The notes beneath the pieces were generated by a model. That model saw only the letters and a program-made list of their open reading frames with translations. It was not told where the DNA came from and did not search any database. From NCBI RefSeq assembly GCF_018917935.1, contig NZ_JAHLPN010000015.1:1-64000 (forward strand): 64,000 bases of DNA, given 5' to 3'. The translations under genes were made by a program, and so were the position numbers. The DNA is from Kineothrix sp. MSJ-39. GTDB lineage: Bacteria; Bacillota; Clostridia; Lachnospirales; Lachnospiraceae. This document shows positions 18,156 to 27,860 of the stretch, piece after piece. How positions within the stretch are numbered: position 1 is the first letter of the stretch; every line of letters starts with the position of its first letter.

Positions 18156-19877
18156 CTAGCTTGTGTACAGTTGTGCATAAAAGCCTTTCTTTGCCAGAAG
18201 CTGTTCATGGTTACCCTGTTCGATGATATTTCCGTCTTTCATGACAAGGATCAGATCTGCATCTTTGATCGTAGACAGTCTGTGTGCTACGATAAAACTT
18301 GTTCTGCCTTCCATCAGTCGTGTAAAGGCACTCTGGATCTTCAACTCTGTTCTTGTATCGATGGAAGAGGTTGCTTCATCCAGGATCAGCATAGGCGGAA
18401 GTGCCAGCATAATACGGGAAATACACAAAAGCTGCTTTTGTCCCTGTGAAAGCATGCCACCGTCTTCTCCGATCACCGTATCATATCCCTTTGGCATACG
18501 GCGGATAAACGGATCTGCATAGGCTGCCTTTGCTGCTTCTATCATTTCTTCGTCAGTTGCCTCCGGCTTACCCATTTTGATATTATCACGGATCGTACCG
18601 GATTTCAGCCATGTTTCCTGCAATACCATACCATAGGAAGAACGCAGGCTCTTTCTCGTCATATCACGGATATCTGTCTGATCGACACAGATCTTACCGC
18701 TGTTTACATCATAGAATCTCATCAGCAGGTTGATGATCGTTGTCTTACCACAACCTGTCGGTCCTACGATCGCAATATTTTGTCCCGGCTGTACCTGAAG
18801 GTTGAAATCCTGAATCAGCTGCTGCTCCGGTGTATAAGAGAAATATACATGCTCTGCCGTTACATTGCCCTTTGCATCTGACAGCACAACTGCATCCTCC
18901 GCATCCGGGATCTGGGACGGTTCTTCAATCAGTTCAAAAATCCTGCCCGCACAGGCAATGGCATTCTGTAGCTCCGTAATGACCGCAGATACATCATTAA
19001 AAGGCTTTGTATACTGATTGGAGTAGCTTAAAAAGCTGGACAAAAGTCCGACTGTCATCTTTCCGCCGATAACGGCAAATGCACCTGTCAGTCCGACGCC
19101 TGCATATACAAGGCTGTTGATAAAACGTGTACTTGGGTTTGTCAGGGAAGAATAAAAAATTGCTTTCAGCGAACATTTCTGCAATCTGTCATTGATCTCG
19201 TCAAACCGCGCGATTGCTTCCTCTTCCTGCCCGAACGCTTTTACAACCTTGGCATTTCCGATCATTTCGTCGATCAGTGCCGTCTGTTCTCCTCTGGTTA
19301 CCGACTGCTCACGGAACATCGTATAAGTGTGTGTTGCAATAAAGTTTGCAACGAACAACGAAAGTGGTGTTACCACGACAACCACACAGGTAATGCCGAC
19401 ATTAAGCGTCAGCATGATGATCAGCGTTCCCAGAATGGTCACAATCCCGGTAAAAAGCTGTGTAAATCCCATCAGAAGACCGTCCGCGAACTGATCCACA
19501 TCTGTGATCATACGGCTGACAATCTCTCCGTAAGAATGGGAATCCACATATTTCAATGGCAGATTCTGCAGCTTGTCAAAGGCTTCCTTCCGGATATCCC
19601 GTACCACATGATAGGTTACTTTATTATTGATCTGGTTCATGACCCATTGCAGAACAGCCGTGATCAGAACAAGCACACCGATCGCAAACAGATATCCTTT
19701 GATCGGCCCGAAATGCACACCGGTCTCTACGATCTGGTCAATGGCACGGCCGACCAGGATCGGTACATACAAGGTCAGTACAACAACCGCAATAGAAAAA
19801 AGGAAGGATAACAGGATCAGCATTCTGTAGTGTTCCAGATATTTCCAGACTTTTTTCAGAACATCTTTCTGTTTCAT
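18156..19877 (-). CDS. ABC exporter half-transporter (catalytic NBD subunit)
   Basis: This 573-residue protein has six predicted transmembrane helices (~20-300) fused to an ATPase domain. Walker A is G-P-T-G-C-G-K-T-T. Walker B is L-I-L-D-E-A-T-S with the catalytic Glu. The H-loop His is present (V-A-H-R-L-S-T). The signature is altered to L-S-Q-G-Q. The partner gene at 19880-21607 lies two bases upstream and has complementary defects. Together they form a heterodimeric BmrCD/LmrCD/EfrAB-type exporter: one good ATP site (this Walker A/B with the partner LSGGQ) and one degenerate site. Substrates are likely amphipathic drugs, peptides or lipids, but cannot be told from sequence. Confidence 0.9.
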   Translation of the reverse strand: MKQKDVLKKVWKYLEHYRMLILLSFLFSIAVVVLTLYVPILVGRAIDQIVETGVHFGPIKGYLFAIGVLVLITAVLQWVMNQINNKVTYHVVRDIRKEAFDKLQNLPLKYVDSHSYGEIVSRMITDVDQFADGLLMGFTQLFTGIVTILGTLIIMLTLNVGITCVVVVVTPLSLFVANFIATHTYTMFREQSVTRGEQTALIDEMIGNAKVVKAFGQEEEAIARFDEINDRLQKCSLKAIFYSSLTNPSTRFINSLVYAGVGLTGAFAVIGGKMTVGLLSSFLSYSNQYTKPFNDVSAVITELQNAIACAGRIFELIEEPSQIPDAEDAVVLSDAKGNVTAEHVYFSYTPEQQLIQDFNLQVQPGQNIAIVGPTGCGKTTIINLLMRFYDVNSGKICVDQTDIRDMTRKSLRSSYGMVLQETWLKSGTIRDNIKMGKPEATDEEMIEAAKAAYADPFIRRMPKGYDTVIGEDGGMLSQGQKQLLCISRIMLALPPMLILDEATSSIDTRTELKIQSAFTRLMEGRTSFIVAHRLSTIKDADLILVMKDGNIIEQGNHEQLLAKKGFYAQLYTS

Positions 19878-19879
19878 CT

Positions 19880-21607
19880 TTACTCTACTCCTTTCTTATA
19901 CTGGGATTCAAAGATCTCACGGTAGATCTCGCATGTCTTTAACAGCTCGTCATGCTTTCCTCTGCCGACCAGTCTGCCGTCGTCAAGCACAAGGATCTGG
20001 TCTGCATCCATAATGGCATTGGTACGCTGCGAAACAATAAACACAGTCGGATGATCCGGCATCTGGCGGATTGCTTTTCTGAGGTTGGCATCCGTCGCCA
20101 TATCCAGTGCGGAAGCACTGTCATCCAGAATGAGGATCGGCGCATGTTTTATGATCGCACGGGCGATCGTCAGTCTCTGTCTTTGTCCGCCGGATAAGTT
20201 TTTACCCGCCTGAGAGATCTGCCCGTTCAGGCCGCCTTTGACACGCACAACATCCGCTGCCTGTGCGATCTCAGCCGCCTCCTGCATTTCCGCTTCCGTT
20301 GCATCACGTTTTCCCCATTTCAGGTTCTCTGCGATCGATCCCTGGAACAGTACCGCTTTCTGCAGCACCATGGCAACCTGCTTCTGCAGTTCCTTTTTCG
20401 TATAATTCTTTACATTCTTGCCATCGATCAGGATCTTTCCCTGTGTTGCATCATAGTAACGCGGAATCAGATTGACAAGCGAGCTCTTACCGGAACCGGT
20501 TCCACCGATAATACCGATGATCTCGCCCTTTTTCGCCGTAAAAGAAATATCAGAAATGGCAGCCTCACTGTCTGCATGGTAAGCCAGCGACACATGATCG
20601 AACACAACCGCATTTTCCGTATCTGCCTCTTCTGCTTCCATTTCTTTTTCCTGCCATTCCATGGAAGAATGAATATCAAATACATCTGATATTCTGTTAG
20701 CACTTGCCAGTGCCTTATTGATCGTCACGATCAGGTTGGCAAGTTTGATCAGCTCAACAAGAATCTGTGACATATAGTTATACAGTGCTACCACCTGTCC
20801 CTGTGTCAGGATTCCCTTCTGTACCTGCAGTGCACCTGTCCAGATCAGCACAATGATCGCAAAGTTGATGATGACATAAGTCAGCGGATTGGTCAGTCCT
20901 GAAATGGAGCCTGACTTTTTCTGCATTCTGGTCAGTTCTTCGTTTTTCTGTCTGAAACGTGCCAGCTCTTCGTCCTCCTTACAGAAGGCGCGGATCACAC
21001 GGATACCTGTCAGGTTTTCTCTGGCGGTCAAAAGAACATCGTCCAGCTTTGCCTGTACGGATTTCATCATCGGGATATTCAGATACATGATTCCAAAGAC
21101 AACGATCGATAACAGAATAATCGCACCGACAAAGCTGAGTGCTGCTTTAAAATCGATCGTAAATGCCATGATCATGGCACCGAATACAACGAACGGAGAA
21201 CGCAGGAACAGTCTGAGTGCCATATTGACACCATTCTGCAGCAGGTTGATATCACTCGTCATACGGGTGATCATCGTGGAAGTTCCGATCGTATCTACCT
21301 CTGAAAAGGAAAGGCCCTGCAGATGGGAAAACAGGGCATGTCTGAGCTTTGTTGCAAAGCCGACCGCTGCCTTAGCACTGAAATACTGCGCCGTTACCGC
21401 GCAGGTCAGTCCGATGAGGGCAAGCAAAAACAGAAGCAGGCACATACGGATGACATAGCCCTTATCTGCATGTGCAATACCGGTATCGATAATAGCCGCT
21501 ACAACAAGCGGTACGAACAGTTCAAAGGATGCCTCCAGCATCTTAAAAAGCGGCGCAAAAACGCATTCCTTTTTATACTCACGCAAATAGATGAATAGTT
21601 TTTTCAT
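19880..21607 (-). CDS. ABC exporter half-transporter (degenerate NBD subunit)
   Basis: This 575-residue protein has an N-terminal six-helix membrane domain and a C-terminal ATPase. Walker A is G-G-T-G-S-G-K-S-S, and the signature is canonical L-S-G-G-Q. The catalytic Glu after Walker B is replaced by Asp (L-I-L-D-D-S-A-S), and the H-loop His by Gln (V-S-Q-R-T). These changes are typical of one partner in heterodimeric multidrug exporters. It is the first gene of the two-gene operon. The gap to the divergent HAD gene, 21608-21756, has a short ATTGT/ACAAT inverted repeat but no regulator gene nearby. Confidence 0.9.
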   Translation of the reverse strand: MKKLFIYLREYKKECVFAPLFKMLEASFELFVPLVVAAIIDTGIAHADKGYVIRMCLLLFLLALIGLTCAVTAQYFSAKAAVGFATKLRHALFSHLQGLSFSEVDTIGTSTMITRMTSDINLLQNGVNMALRLFLRSPFVVFGAMIMAFTIDFKAALSFVGAIILLSIVVFGIMYLNIPMMKSVQAKLDDVLLTARENLTGIRVIRAFCKEDEELARFRQKNEELTRMQKKSGSISGLTNPLTYVIINFAIIVLIWTGALQVQKGILTQGQVVALYNYMSQILVELIKLANLIVTINKALASANRISDVFDIHSSMEWQEKEMEAEEADTENAVVFDHVSLAYHADSEAAISDISFTAKKGEIIGIIGGTGSGKSSLVNLIPRYYDATQGKILIDGKNVKNYTKKELQKQVAMVLQKAVLFQGSIAENLKWGKRDATEAEMQEAAEIAQAADVVRVKGGLNGQISQAGKNLSGGQRQRLTIARAIIKHAPILILDDSASALDMATDANLRKAIRQMPDHPTVFIVSQRTNAIMDADQILVLDDGRLVGRGKHDELLKTCEIYREIFESQYKKGVE

Positions 21608-21756
21608 GATCTCGTCCTTCTTGTAATGTCATTTTTTCTATGTTAGTATTGTGCTAAATTACAATGATGCTATACGGATCGTTACGTGCTCCGCACAGCG
21701 TGGTCTATGACTTTTGACCCTTGCATCATTATATATCAGAAAGAAAGGAATTACAA

Positions 21757-22575
21757 ATGACGAAACTGCTATTTTCAGATATTGACGGAACACTGCTCAG
21801 AAAGGACGGAACGATCTCTCCCGCTCTTGCCCGGAAGCTCCGGGAAATGGGACAGGCAGGGCATGGCATGATCCTGTGCTCCGGCCGCCCTCTCGACGGC
21901 ATTCTTTTGGTGCAGTCCTACCTTGAAAGTCTCTCCATTCATTTTCCATACTCCTATGTGATCGCTAACAACGGTGCACTGGTCTATGACTGTAATGAAA
22001 AGAAAGCAGTTCTGGAGGACAGGCTGCCTATGGAGCTGATCCCGCGGGCGCAGGCACTTGCAAGGCAGTACCATGTCCATCTGCAGACTTATACCGATCA
22101 CGAGATCGTCTGTGAAAAAGAAACACCGGAGCTTTTACATTATCAGACGCATGTGAAGATTCCTGCAATCTTTGCACCGGATTATACAAAAGCATTATCC
22201 AGACCTCCCTTTAAAATGCTGGCGCTGAGTCTGGATGGTTCTGACGCACTGAAACAGTTCCGTGTGCAGATACAGACCGCACTCGGAGACGGCGTACAGA
22301 CAATGTTTTCCGGCGCAGGGTATCTGGAGATCTTCTCCGCACAGGCAAGTAAAGGCAATGCACTGCGTTTTCTGTGCGACTATCTTTCCGTTCCTGTCAG
22401 CGATAGTATTGCTGTCGGTGATTCCGAAAATGATATCCCGATGCTCCTTGCCGCAGGGCTCGGCGCCGCAATGCAGAATGCCACTGAAACAGTAAAATCC
22501 AGTGCCGGTTTTATTACCGCACTGGATCATGAACATGATGGGCTTGCAGAGCTCATCGATACTTATATTTTGTAA
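21757..22575 (+). CDS. HAD-superfamily Cof-type phosphatase
   Basis: The protein has 272 residues from the ATG preceded by AAAGGAA; a TTG 12 codons upstream also opens the frame but is less likely. Motif I is D-I-D-G-T-L-L near the N terminus. A C2-type cap fills the centre. Motifs III/IV are the K-G-N-A-L region and G-D-S-E-N-D-I-P-M-L near the C terminus. Cof-type enzymes are cytoplasmic Mg-dependent phosphatases of sugar phosphates, FMN or pyridoxal phosphate. The exact substrate is not predictable. It converges on the esterase gene with an eight-base gap; a 7-bp hairpin at 22572-22587 overlaps its stop. Confidence 0.88.
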   Translation: MTKLLFSDIDGTLLRKDGTISPALARKLREMGQAGHGMILCSGRPLDGILLVQSYLESLSIHFPYSYVIANNGALVYDCNEKKAVLEDRLPMELIPRAQALARQYHVHLQTYTDHEIVCEKETPELLHYQTHVKIPAIFAPDYTKALSRPPFKMLALSLDGSDALKQFRVQIQTALGDGVQTMFSGAGYLEIFSAQASKGNALRFLCDYLSVPVSDSIAVGDSENDIPMLLAAGLGAAMQNATETVKSSAGFITALDHEHDGLAELIDTYIL

Positions 22576-22583
22576 GCCTCGGC

Positions 22584-23693
22584 TTACTTATGCTTCTTTG
22601 CGTATTTTCCCGCAGCCTTTCCGGACTCATATCCGATCTTGTTGAGACCGGTCTGGTTGATGTGGATCGCATCATAATGGTAAGTGCCCGGATTTAAGCC
22701 AAACTGATAGGCTGACTTTGATACCATGATAAAGTTTTTATTGGTATTACAAAGCTTTTTCTGCGCCTTTACGATCTCATCCGTCTGTCCGATCGCAGCC
22801 TGATTCTGCCCGATCCGGATCATAAACACTTTTTCCACGCCAACCTTTTTCATCTTGGTATAGATCTTCTTCATACGGTTGTTGTACTGCCAGCCTTCCA
22901 GCCCCTGTGCAGCATCGGATTCTCCCTGATACCATACCATATAAGTATGGCGGATCTTAATACCCTTCTTTTTCATATATTTCTTTGCCAGCCTGACGCG
23001 CCGCTGTGTTTCCTTGACCAGTCCGCGGTTCAGCCATGTATTGGTAGAAGTGCCTCCCCAGCTTGCGGAAACACCGACTACCGGTATCTTTGTCTGTTTG
23101 TAATAATTGATACAAAATGCACTGACGAGCGTCCCTTTTGTGCTGTATGTACCGCTGTCTTCCAGACCGTTGATCCGATTTGTACCTTCTCCGAACGGCT
23201 CCTTCATCGTAATACATTTTTTTGTATTGGTGGAAATATCAAATTCATAGGCCGTTCCCGTATCCGGCTTTGGTGCAGCACCTGAATTACCGCCGGAACC
23301 GCACATATTGCTCTGTCCGGCAAAAATGATCAGATCTACCGTATCATTTACCTTTACCGTATAAACCTTTTTGGTCGTTCCGTCTGTCTGCGTGATCTTC
23401 ACGGTGCCCTTTTTCCGTGCCTCAACAAGTCCGCTGTTTGCCACCGCCGCGATCTTCGGATCACTGCTTTCAAAAGTAGCCGTATAAGGGATCGATGTGC
23501 TGACATATCTTGTCTCACCTGCCAGCATATTGACCTTTCCCGGTACTTTCGTTACCGTATATTCGATCTGTATATCCGCCTCCGGATCTGTTTCTTCTGC
23601 TTTTACTTCTTTTGGGAGCAAAAGCGCAAGCCCCAGACAAAGAAGCAGTCCCGCCATCCAAATTTGATTTTTCCTTTTTCCGTTCCTTTTCAT
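22584..23693 (-). CDS. Secreted SGNH/sialate O-acetylesterase-like protein
   Basis: This 369-residue protein has a signal peptide (1-32, cleavage near V-K-A). An Ig-like BIG2-type domain follows (~40-115), with A-T-F-E-S-S-D-P-K-I-A and G-x-V-E-A-R-K-K-G-T. The C-terminal part is a SASA/SGNH esterase: nucleophile Ser128 in F-A-G-Q-S-N-M, the W-Y-Q-G-E-S-D block, and catalytic Asp/His in Y-D-A-I-H-I-N. The ribosome site AAGGAGAGG supports the first Met. Such enzymes remove acetyl groups from sialic acids or other glycans outside the cell. Substrate specificity is not predictable; no sialidase or glycan operon is adjacent. Confidence 0.82.
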   Translation of the reverse strand: MKRNGKRKNQIWMAGLLLCLGLALLLPKEVKAEETDPEADIQIEYTVTKVPGKVNMLAGETRYVSTSIPYTATFESSDPKIAAVANSGLVEARKKGTVKITQTDGTTKKVYTVKVNDTVDLIIFAGQSNMCGSGGNSGAAPKPDTGTAYEFDISTNTKKCITMKEPFGEGTNRINGLEDSGTYSTKGTLVSAFCINYYKQTKIPVVGVSASWGGTSTNTWLNRGLVKETQRRVRLAKKYMKKKGIKIRHTYMVWYQGESDAAQGLEGWQYNNRMKKIYTKMKKVGVEKVFMIRIGQNQAAIGQTDEIVKAQKKLCNTNKNFIMVSKSAYQFGLNPGTYHYDAIHINQTGLNKIGYESGKAAGKYAKKHK

Positions 23694-23793
23694 CTATAAC
23701 CCTCTCCTTCATATCCGGCATCGTATCAGAGACTCCGAACATCTATCAGTATACTGCATATAGTATAAAAAAGGAAGCAGGAGCCTTCTTTTC

Positions 23794-24549
23794 ATGAAAC
23801 CTTTGATCCTGATCGCCGGAACGATGGATGTCCACAGACGATATTATGAGCTCGTACAGAAAAGTGGCATGAATGCACAGATGCTTTCCTATCGTACAGG
23901 CGAAGCCTTTCCATACAGCAGCCTGCAAAACCTTTCGTTTGATCTGCTCCTTCTGCCCGGCGGCGGCGACTTTGATCCTGCCTTTTATGGAGAAACAGCC
24001 GCAGGCGCAAAGCCGTCCGACGGTATGCTGGATCTGATGCAGTTTCAGCTTTTGCAGCTCGCCCTTGTGCGCAAAAAGCCCGTGATCGGTATCTGCAAAG
24101 GCATGCAGCTCATCCATGTCTTTTTCGGTGGCAGACTTCTACAGGATCTGCCCGAAGATAACATGCATTATTATGCTTACACAACAAAGGATGCCATGCA
24201 TTCCGTACAGCTTCTGCCGCTCCCTTCCATACAGACGAACAAAGAATATGCCATGCATTTCCCATCACAGGAAAAAGCATCTGCTTCCCAACGGGAAAAG
24301 CAAATGCTTTTTACACTTCTTTCTGGGTTTTCTGTTGTAAACAGCGCACATCATCAGGCTGTTTCCGATCTGCCTGACTGTCTGATCTGCCTGCAGCAAT
24401 CACCGGATGGGATCCCCGAAACAATCCTGCACAAGGATCTTCCCATCATAGGATTTCAGTGGCATCCGGAGCGTCTGCCCGCCTTTTTGCCGGCTCATTT
24501 TTCTGACCTTGTATCGATTCTCCTGCGATGGGAGACTTCCGTATACTGA
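23794..24549 (+). CDS. Class I glutamine amidotransferase-like (C26) hydrolase
   Basis: This 251-residue protein belongs to the gamma-glutamyl-gamma-aminobutyrate hydrolase (PuuD-like) family. Visible motifs are L-P-G-G-G-D-F-D-P near 55-62, nucleophile Cys101 in I-G-I-C-K-G-M-Q, and the catalytic His/Glu in F-Q-W-H-P-E near the C terminus. It has no signal peptide, so it acts in the cytoplasm on gamma-glutamyl compounds. No other putrescine-degradation gene is near, so the substrate may differ from PuuD. It converges with the shikimate kinase gene, leaving two bases between the stops. Confidence 0.85.
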   Translation: MKPLILIAGTMDVHRRYYELVQKSGMNAQMLSYRTGEAFPYSSLQNLSFDLLLLPGGGDFDPAFYGETAAGAKPSDGMLDLMQFQLLQLALVRKKPVIGICKGMQLIHVFFGGRLLQDLPEDNMHYYAYTTKDAMHSVQLLPLPSIQTNKEYAMHFPSQEKASASQREKQMLFTLLSGFSVVNSAHHQAVSDLPDCLICLQQSPDGIPETILHKDLPIIGFQWHPERLPAFLPAHFSDLVSILLRWETSVY

Positions 24550-24551
24550 AT

Positions 24552-25058
24552 TTATTCCTTGTTTCCCAGCTTTCTTGCAATCTCTGCCACGATCTGACGG
24601 ATACTTTTCTGCTGACAGTCAATGATCAGATCCGCATACTTTTCATAAAGAGGGATCCTTTCCTGATAGATATCATATAAGGTCTGGTTCTCCCTGAGCG
24701 CAACGCCGCGCTTATGCAGATCTCCCAGACGTTCCTCAATCTGTTCGTATGGCAGGGACAGGTAGATGATCGTTCCGTTTTCTGCCAGATGCTGCATGGC
24801 ATGTTTACCGAACACTGCACTGCCTCCGGTCGCGATGACAGTTTTCTCTGCGTCTATGCCTGCATTCACTTCATCCTCCGTCTGTAAAAAACCGTCAAGT
24901 CCTTTTTCCGTGATGATCTCATGCAACAGTTTTCCTGTCTGCTGCTGGATCACAATATCCGAATCCATAAAATGACAGCCCAGATTTTTGGCAAGGACAA
25001 CTCCGATCGTGCTTTTCCCGACACCGGGCATTCCGATTAATACAATGTTGCTCTTCAT
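24552..25058 (-). CDS. aroK: Shikimate kinase
   Basis: The protein has 168 residues from the ATG at 25058, which has AGGAAAGGAA just upstream. The P-loop G-M-P-G-V-G-K-S-T (9-17), the F-M-D-S-D-I-V shikimate/Mg motif, the A-T-G-G-S-A-V motif and the lid R-G-V-A-L-R are all visible. It phosphorylates shikimate at the 3-hydroxyl in the chorismate pathway. The open frame extends 81 codons further upstream, but that part overlaps the pepD region and has no matching family, so it is excluded. No other aromatic pathway gene is near. Distinct shikimate-kinase-like relatives exist, so the substrate is likely rather than certain. Confidence 0.85.
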   Translation of the reverse strand: MKSNIVLIGMPGVGKSTIGVVLAKNLGCHFMDSDIVIQQQTGKLLHEIITEKGLDGFLQTEDEVNAGIDAEKTVIATGGSAVFGKHAMQHLAENGTIIYLSLPYEQIEERLGDLHKRGVALRENQTLYDIYQERIPLYEKYADLIIDCQQKSIRQIVAEIARKLGNKE

Positions 25059-25147
25059 GTTGTGTTCCTTTCCTCTTATCGCTGATACAACTTTGTCCAT
25101 CCATGTTTTCCCGTCTGCCGGAATCCTGTGGAGGTTTTTCAAAATAA

Positions 25148-26593
25148 CTATGCATCCATCTGCATCAGTTTCTTCAAAAGCTCCCAGATCCGCTGGGTGG
25201 AAGAAATGCTGAGTTTTTCTTTTGTCGTATGGATATCGTCGATATTCGGCCCGAAAGATACACAGTCGAGTCCTTCGATCTTCTGCGATAAGATACCACA
25301 TTCCAGTCCTGCATGAATGGATAATACCTTTGGCTCTTTCCCCAGCACTTCCTTATAAGTGCGGACTACCTGCTCGCGCAGTTCTGAGTTCTCTTTATAT
25401 TCCCAGGACGGGTACTCTCCGTTTGCTTCATATTCGCCTTCGCTTTCAGCGATCATATTGCAGAGTTTTTCTTTCAACGCCTGCTTTGCCGTACTGCTGC
25501 TGGAACGAAGAGAAAAACCGGCTTTTACCTCCTCTTCCGGCTCCATATGCAGCGTTGCAAAATTCAGGGAAGTCTCTACCAGTCCCGGCAGATCCCTGCT
25601 CATTGCCTGCACACCGTTCGGTGCTTCCAAAAAGAAGGACATGACACGGAAGAAATCAGATGCGTCGATCGCTTTTTCATACTGCTTTTCTGCTTTTTCG
25701 AGTCTGATCTGTAAACCGGACTCTTTCTTTGCCCATTCCTCGCGGAAGGAATTTTCCACAACGCCGATCAGCTTTTTCAGTTCTTCTTCCTTTGCTCCAC
25801 AGGCGATCTGTGCTTTTGCTTTGTGTGGAATGACATTATCCTTTGTACCGCCGTCCATTGTGATCACACGCACATCCAGCTCACGCTCCATCAGATACAA
25901 AAGCTCACAGAGCAGCTTATTGGCATTGGCCCTGCCAAGACCGATCTCTACACCGGAGTGACCGCCCTTTAAACCATATACAGTAACAACATACTGCTCT
26001 TTATCGCCGATTTCTGTATAAGCGACCTGCCAGTTTGCATATACACGCAGACCACCTGCGCATGCCACGGTCAGCTCATCTTCCTTTTCGGAATCGATGT
26101 TCAGCATTTTCTTTCCCTGCAGCATGGAAAGATCGATCCCCTGTGCACCAAACATACCGGTTTCTTCATCTACCGTGATGATGACCTCAAGCGGCGGGTG
26201 CGGAATATCTTTGCTGTCTAAAAGTGCCAGCGCATATGCAACTGCAATACCGTCATCTGCACCAAGGCTTGTGCCTTTTGCGTAGACATAGTCGCCCTGC
26301 ACAGCCAGATCCAATCCTTCCGTTTCCATATCTTTCTCACAATCCGGCTCTTTTACAGCAACCATATCCATATGCCCCTGTATGATGACCGGCTCTTTTT
26401 CTTCCATACCGGCTGTCCCATCTTTTTTGATGATGACATTGCCAAGCGTATCCTGTATATAAAACAGATTTCTTTTCTTTGCGAACTCTGCCAGATAATC
26501 GCTGATCTTCTGCGTATTGCCTGATCCCCGCGGGATCTGATCTATTTCTTCAAAAAACGAAAAGACGTTTTTCGGTTCTAAATTCTCTAACAT
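25148..26593 (-). CDS. pepD: Aminoacyl-histidine dipeptidase (M20C, PepD)
   Basis: This 481-residue protein is full length for the family. Metal and catalytic motifs are I-I-Q-G-H-M-D-M-V, S-L-G-A-D-D-G-I-A (bridging Asp), V-D-E-E-T-G-M-F-G-A (general base Glu), and the dimerisation motif G-H-S-G-V-E-I-G. A late H-A-G-L-E-C-G-I supplies a further metal ligand. PepD is a cytoplasmic zinc dipeptidase with broad specificity including Xaa-His. It starts 36 bases after the terminator of the ribosomal protein operon and ends 89 bases before shikimate kinase, possibly in the same transcript. Confidence 0.92.
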   Translation of the reverse strand: MLENLEPKNVFSFFEEIDQIPRGSGNTQKISDYLAEFAKKRNLFYIQDTLGNVIIKKDGTAGMEEKEPVIIQGHMDMVAVKEPDCEKDMETEGLDLAVQGDYVYAKGTSLGADDGIAVAYALALLDSKDIPHPPLEVIITVDEETGMFGAQGIDLSMLQGKKMLNIDSEKEDELTVACAGGLRVYANWQVAYTEIGDKEQYVVTVYGLKGGHSGVEIGLGRANANKLLCELLYLMERELDVRVITMDGGTKDNVIPHKAKAQIACGAKEEELKKLIGVVENSFREEWAKKESGLQIRLEKAEKQYEKAIDASDFFRVMSFFLEAPNGVQAMSRDLPGLVETSLNFATLHMEPEEEVKAGFSLRSSSSTAKQALKEKLCNMIAESEGEYEANGEYPSWEYKENSELREQVVRTYKEVLGKEPKVLSIHAGLECGILSQKIEGLDCVSFGPNIDDIHTTKEKLSISSTQRIWELLKKLMQMDA

Positions 26594-26625
26594 ACTATTC
26601 TTTCACTCCTTACTAAATATACGAC

Positions 26626-26655
26626 AAAGAACACCGGAATACTCCGATGTTCTTT
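26626..26655 (-). terminator. Terminator of infC-rpmI-rplT operon
   Basis: The arms AAAGAACACCGGA and TCCGATGTTCTTT (26626-26638 and 26643-26655) pair with one wobble or mismatch. It lies about 25 bases after the rplT stop on the minus strand. Confidence 0.75.
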
Positions 26656-26679
26656 ATTTATATCCCTATAGGATGTCCA

Positions 26680-27036
26680 TTATGCAATCTTAGATTTTGC
26701 AATTTCTGCTAAAGACTTGAAGCCTTCTGCATCATTCACAGCCATCTCAGCCAGCATCTTTCTGTTGATGTCGATTTCTGCGAGCTTTAAGCCGTACATG
26801 AATTTGCTGTAGCTAAGACCGTTCATTCTTGCTGCTGCATTGATACGAGCGATCCAAAGCTGTCTCATCTGACGCTTTCTCTCTTTACGTCCTGCGTAAG
26901 AGGATGCCAGTGCACGCATTACAGACTGTTTTGCAACTCTATACTGATTAGATCTTGCTCCTCTGTAACCTTTTGCAAGTTTTAATACTCTATTATGTTT
27001 TTTCTTTGCGTTCATTCCGCCTTTGATTCTTGCCAT
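26680..27036 (-). CDS. rplT: 50S ribosomal protein L20
   Basis: This 118-residue basic protein opens M-A-R-I-K-G-G and has the conserved L-A-K-G-Y-R-G-A-R and L-W-I-A-R-I-N-A-A motifs. L20 binds 23S rRNA early in 50S assembly. In many Firmicutes it also represses its own operon by binding the infC leader RNA. It is third in infC-rpmI-rplT, 22 bases after rpmI, with AAGGAGG at its start. Confidence 0.98.
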   Translation of the reverse strand: MARIKGGMNAKKKHNRVLKLAKGYRGARSNQYRVAKQSVMRALASSYAGRKERKRQMRQLWIARINAAARMNGLSYSKFMYGLKLAEIDINRKMLAEMAVNDAEGFKSLAEIAKSKIA

Positions 27037-27058
27037 TTCTATGCTTCCTCCTTACGAT

Positions 27059-27256
27059 TTATAAATATGGTGTTAACTTCTTCATGTTCTTAACATTTGT
27101 TGCATCTGTCATTGCAGGTTTTCTAAGATTTCTCTTAGTCTTTGCAGATTTCTTTGTTAAGATATGACGCTTATAAGCTTTATTTCTTTTTAACTTACCT
27201 GTTCCTGTCACTTTGAAACGTTTTGCTGCTGCTCTGTTTGTTTTAACCTTTGGCAT
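27059..27256 (-). CDS. rpmI: 50S ribosomal protein L35
   Basis: This 65-residue, very basic protein begins [14 protein letters not shown] and includes the H-I-L-T-K-K-S motif typical of L35. It is the middle gene of the IF3 operon, with AGGAGG before its ATG. Confidence 0.98.
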   Translation of the reverse strand: MPKVKTNRAAAKRFKVTGTGKLKRNKAYKRHILTKKSAKTKRNLRKPAMTDATNVKNMKKLTPYL

Positions 27257-27326
27257 TTTAAATTCCTCCTATCAACTTTAGAAAATCTATTTCAACTTAA
27301 ATCCGCAAATTCAAGTTAAAAGCTTT

Positions 27327-27836
27327 TTATGAGCGTTTCTCTGCAAGCACCATTGTCATGCTTCTGCCTTCTACCTTTGCCGGCTTTTCCACAACTGCGA
27401 TCTCTGTCAGTGCTTCGGCAAAATCATCCAGAATATGCTTGCTTGCATTCATATGTGCCATTTCACGGCCACGGAAACGAAGTGTAACTTTTACTTTATC
27501 ACCCTTTGTCAGGAATTTCTTCGCTGCATTGATCTTTGTATTCAGATCGTTTGTATCAATATTAGGAGATAAACGAATTTCTTTGATTTCAATGGTTTTC
27601 TGTTTCTTGCGGGCTTCTTTTTCTTTTCTGGCCTGTTCGTAACGGTATTTACCGTAGTCAACGATCTTGCAGACCGGCGGCTTTGCTGTCGGTGCGATCT
27701 TTACCAGATCAAGGCCTGCCTCATCTGCCAGTTTCTGTGCTTCTCTTGAAGACATGACGCCAAGCTGCTCGCCTTCTTCTCCGATCAGACGTACCTCTCT
27801 GTCTCTGATCTGTTCGTTAATCATTAATTCGCTAAT
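27327..27836 (-). CDS. infC: Translation initiation factor IF-3, probable ATT start
   Basis: IF3 keeps the 30S subunit free and proofreads initiator tRNA and start codons. The protein contains the N-domain motif I-N-E-Q-I-R-D-R-E-V-R-L-I, the central linker rich in K and E (Y-R-Y-E-Q-A-R-K-E-K-E-A), and C-domain blocks such as F-R-G-R-E-M-A-H. An in-frame ATG exists at 27824, but the GGAGGTG site lies 19 bases before it. The same site is seven bases before an ATT at 27836, the expected rare start for infC, which lets IF3 limit its own synthesis. The ATT start gives 169 residues. It heads the operon infC-rpmI-rplT. Confidence 0.93.
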   Translation of the reverse strand: MSELMINEQIRDREVRLIGEEGEQLGVMSSREAQKLADEAGLDLVKIAPTAKPPVCKIVDYGKYRYEQARKEKEARKKQKTIEIKEIRLSPNIDTNDLNTKINAAKKFLTKGDKVKVTLRFRGREMAHMNASKHILDDFAEALTEIAVVEKPAKVEGRSMTMVLAEKRS

Positions 27837-27860
27837 AGTGATACACCTCCATAAGAATCA

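Noticed and set aside
22572-22587. Terminator between HAD and esterase genes
   Set aside because: A 7-bp hairpin with a 2-base loop exists but has no T run on either strand; evidence is too weak for a terminator call.
25059-25301. N-terminal extension or fusion domain on shikimate kinase
   Set aside because: The strong ribosome site lies before the internal ATG at 25058; the extension overlaps the pepD end and resembles no domain.
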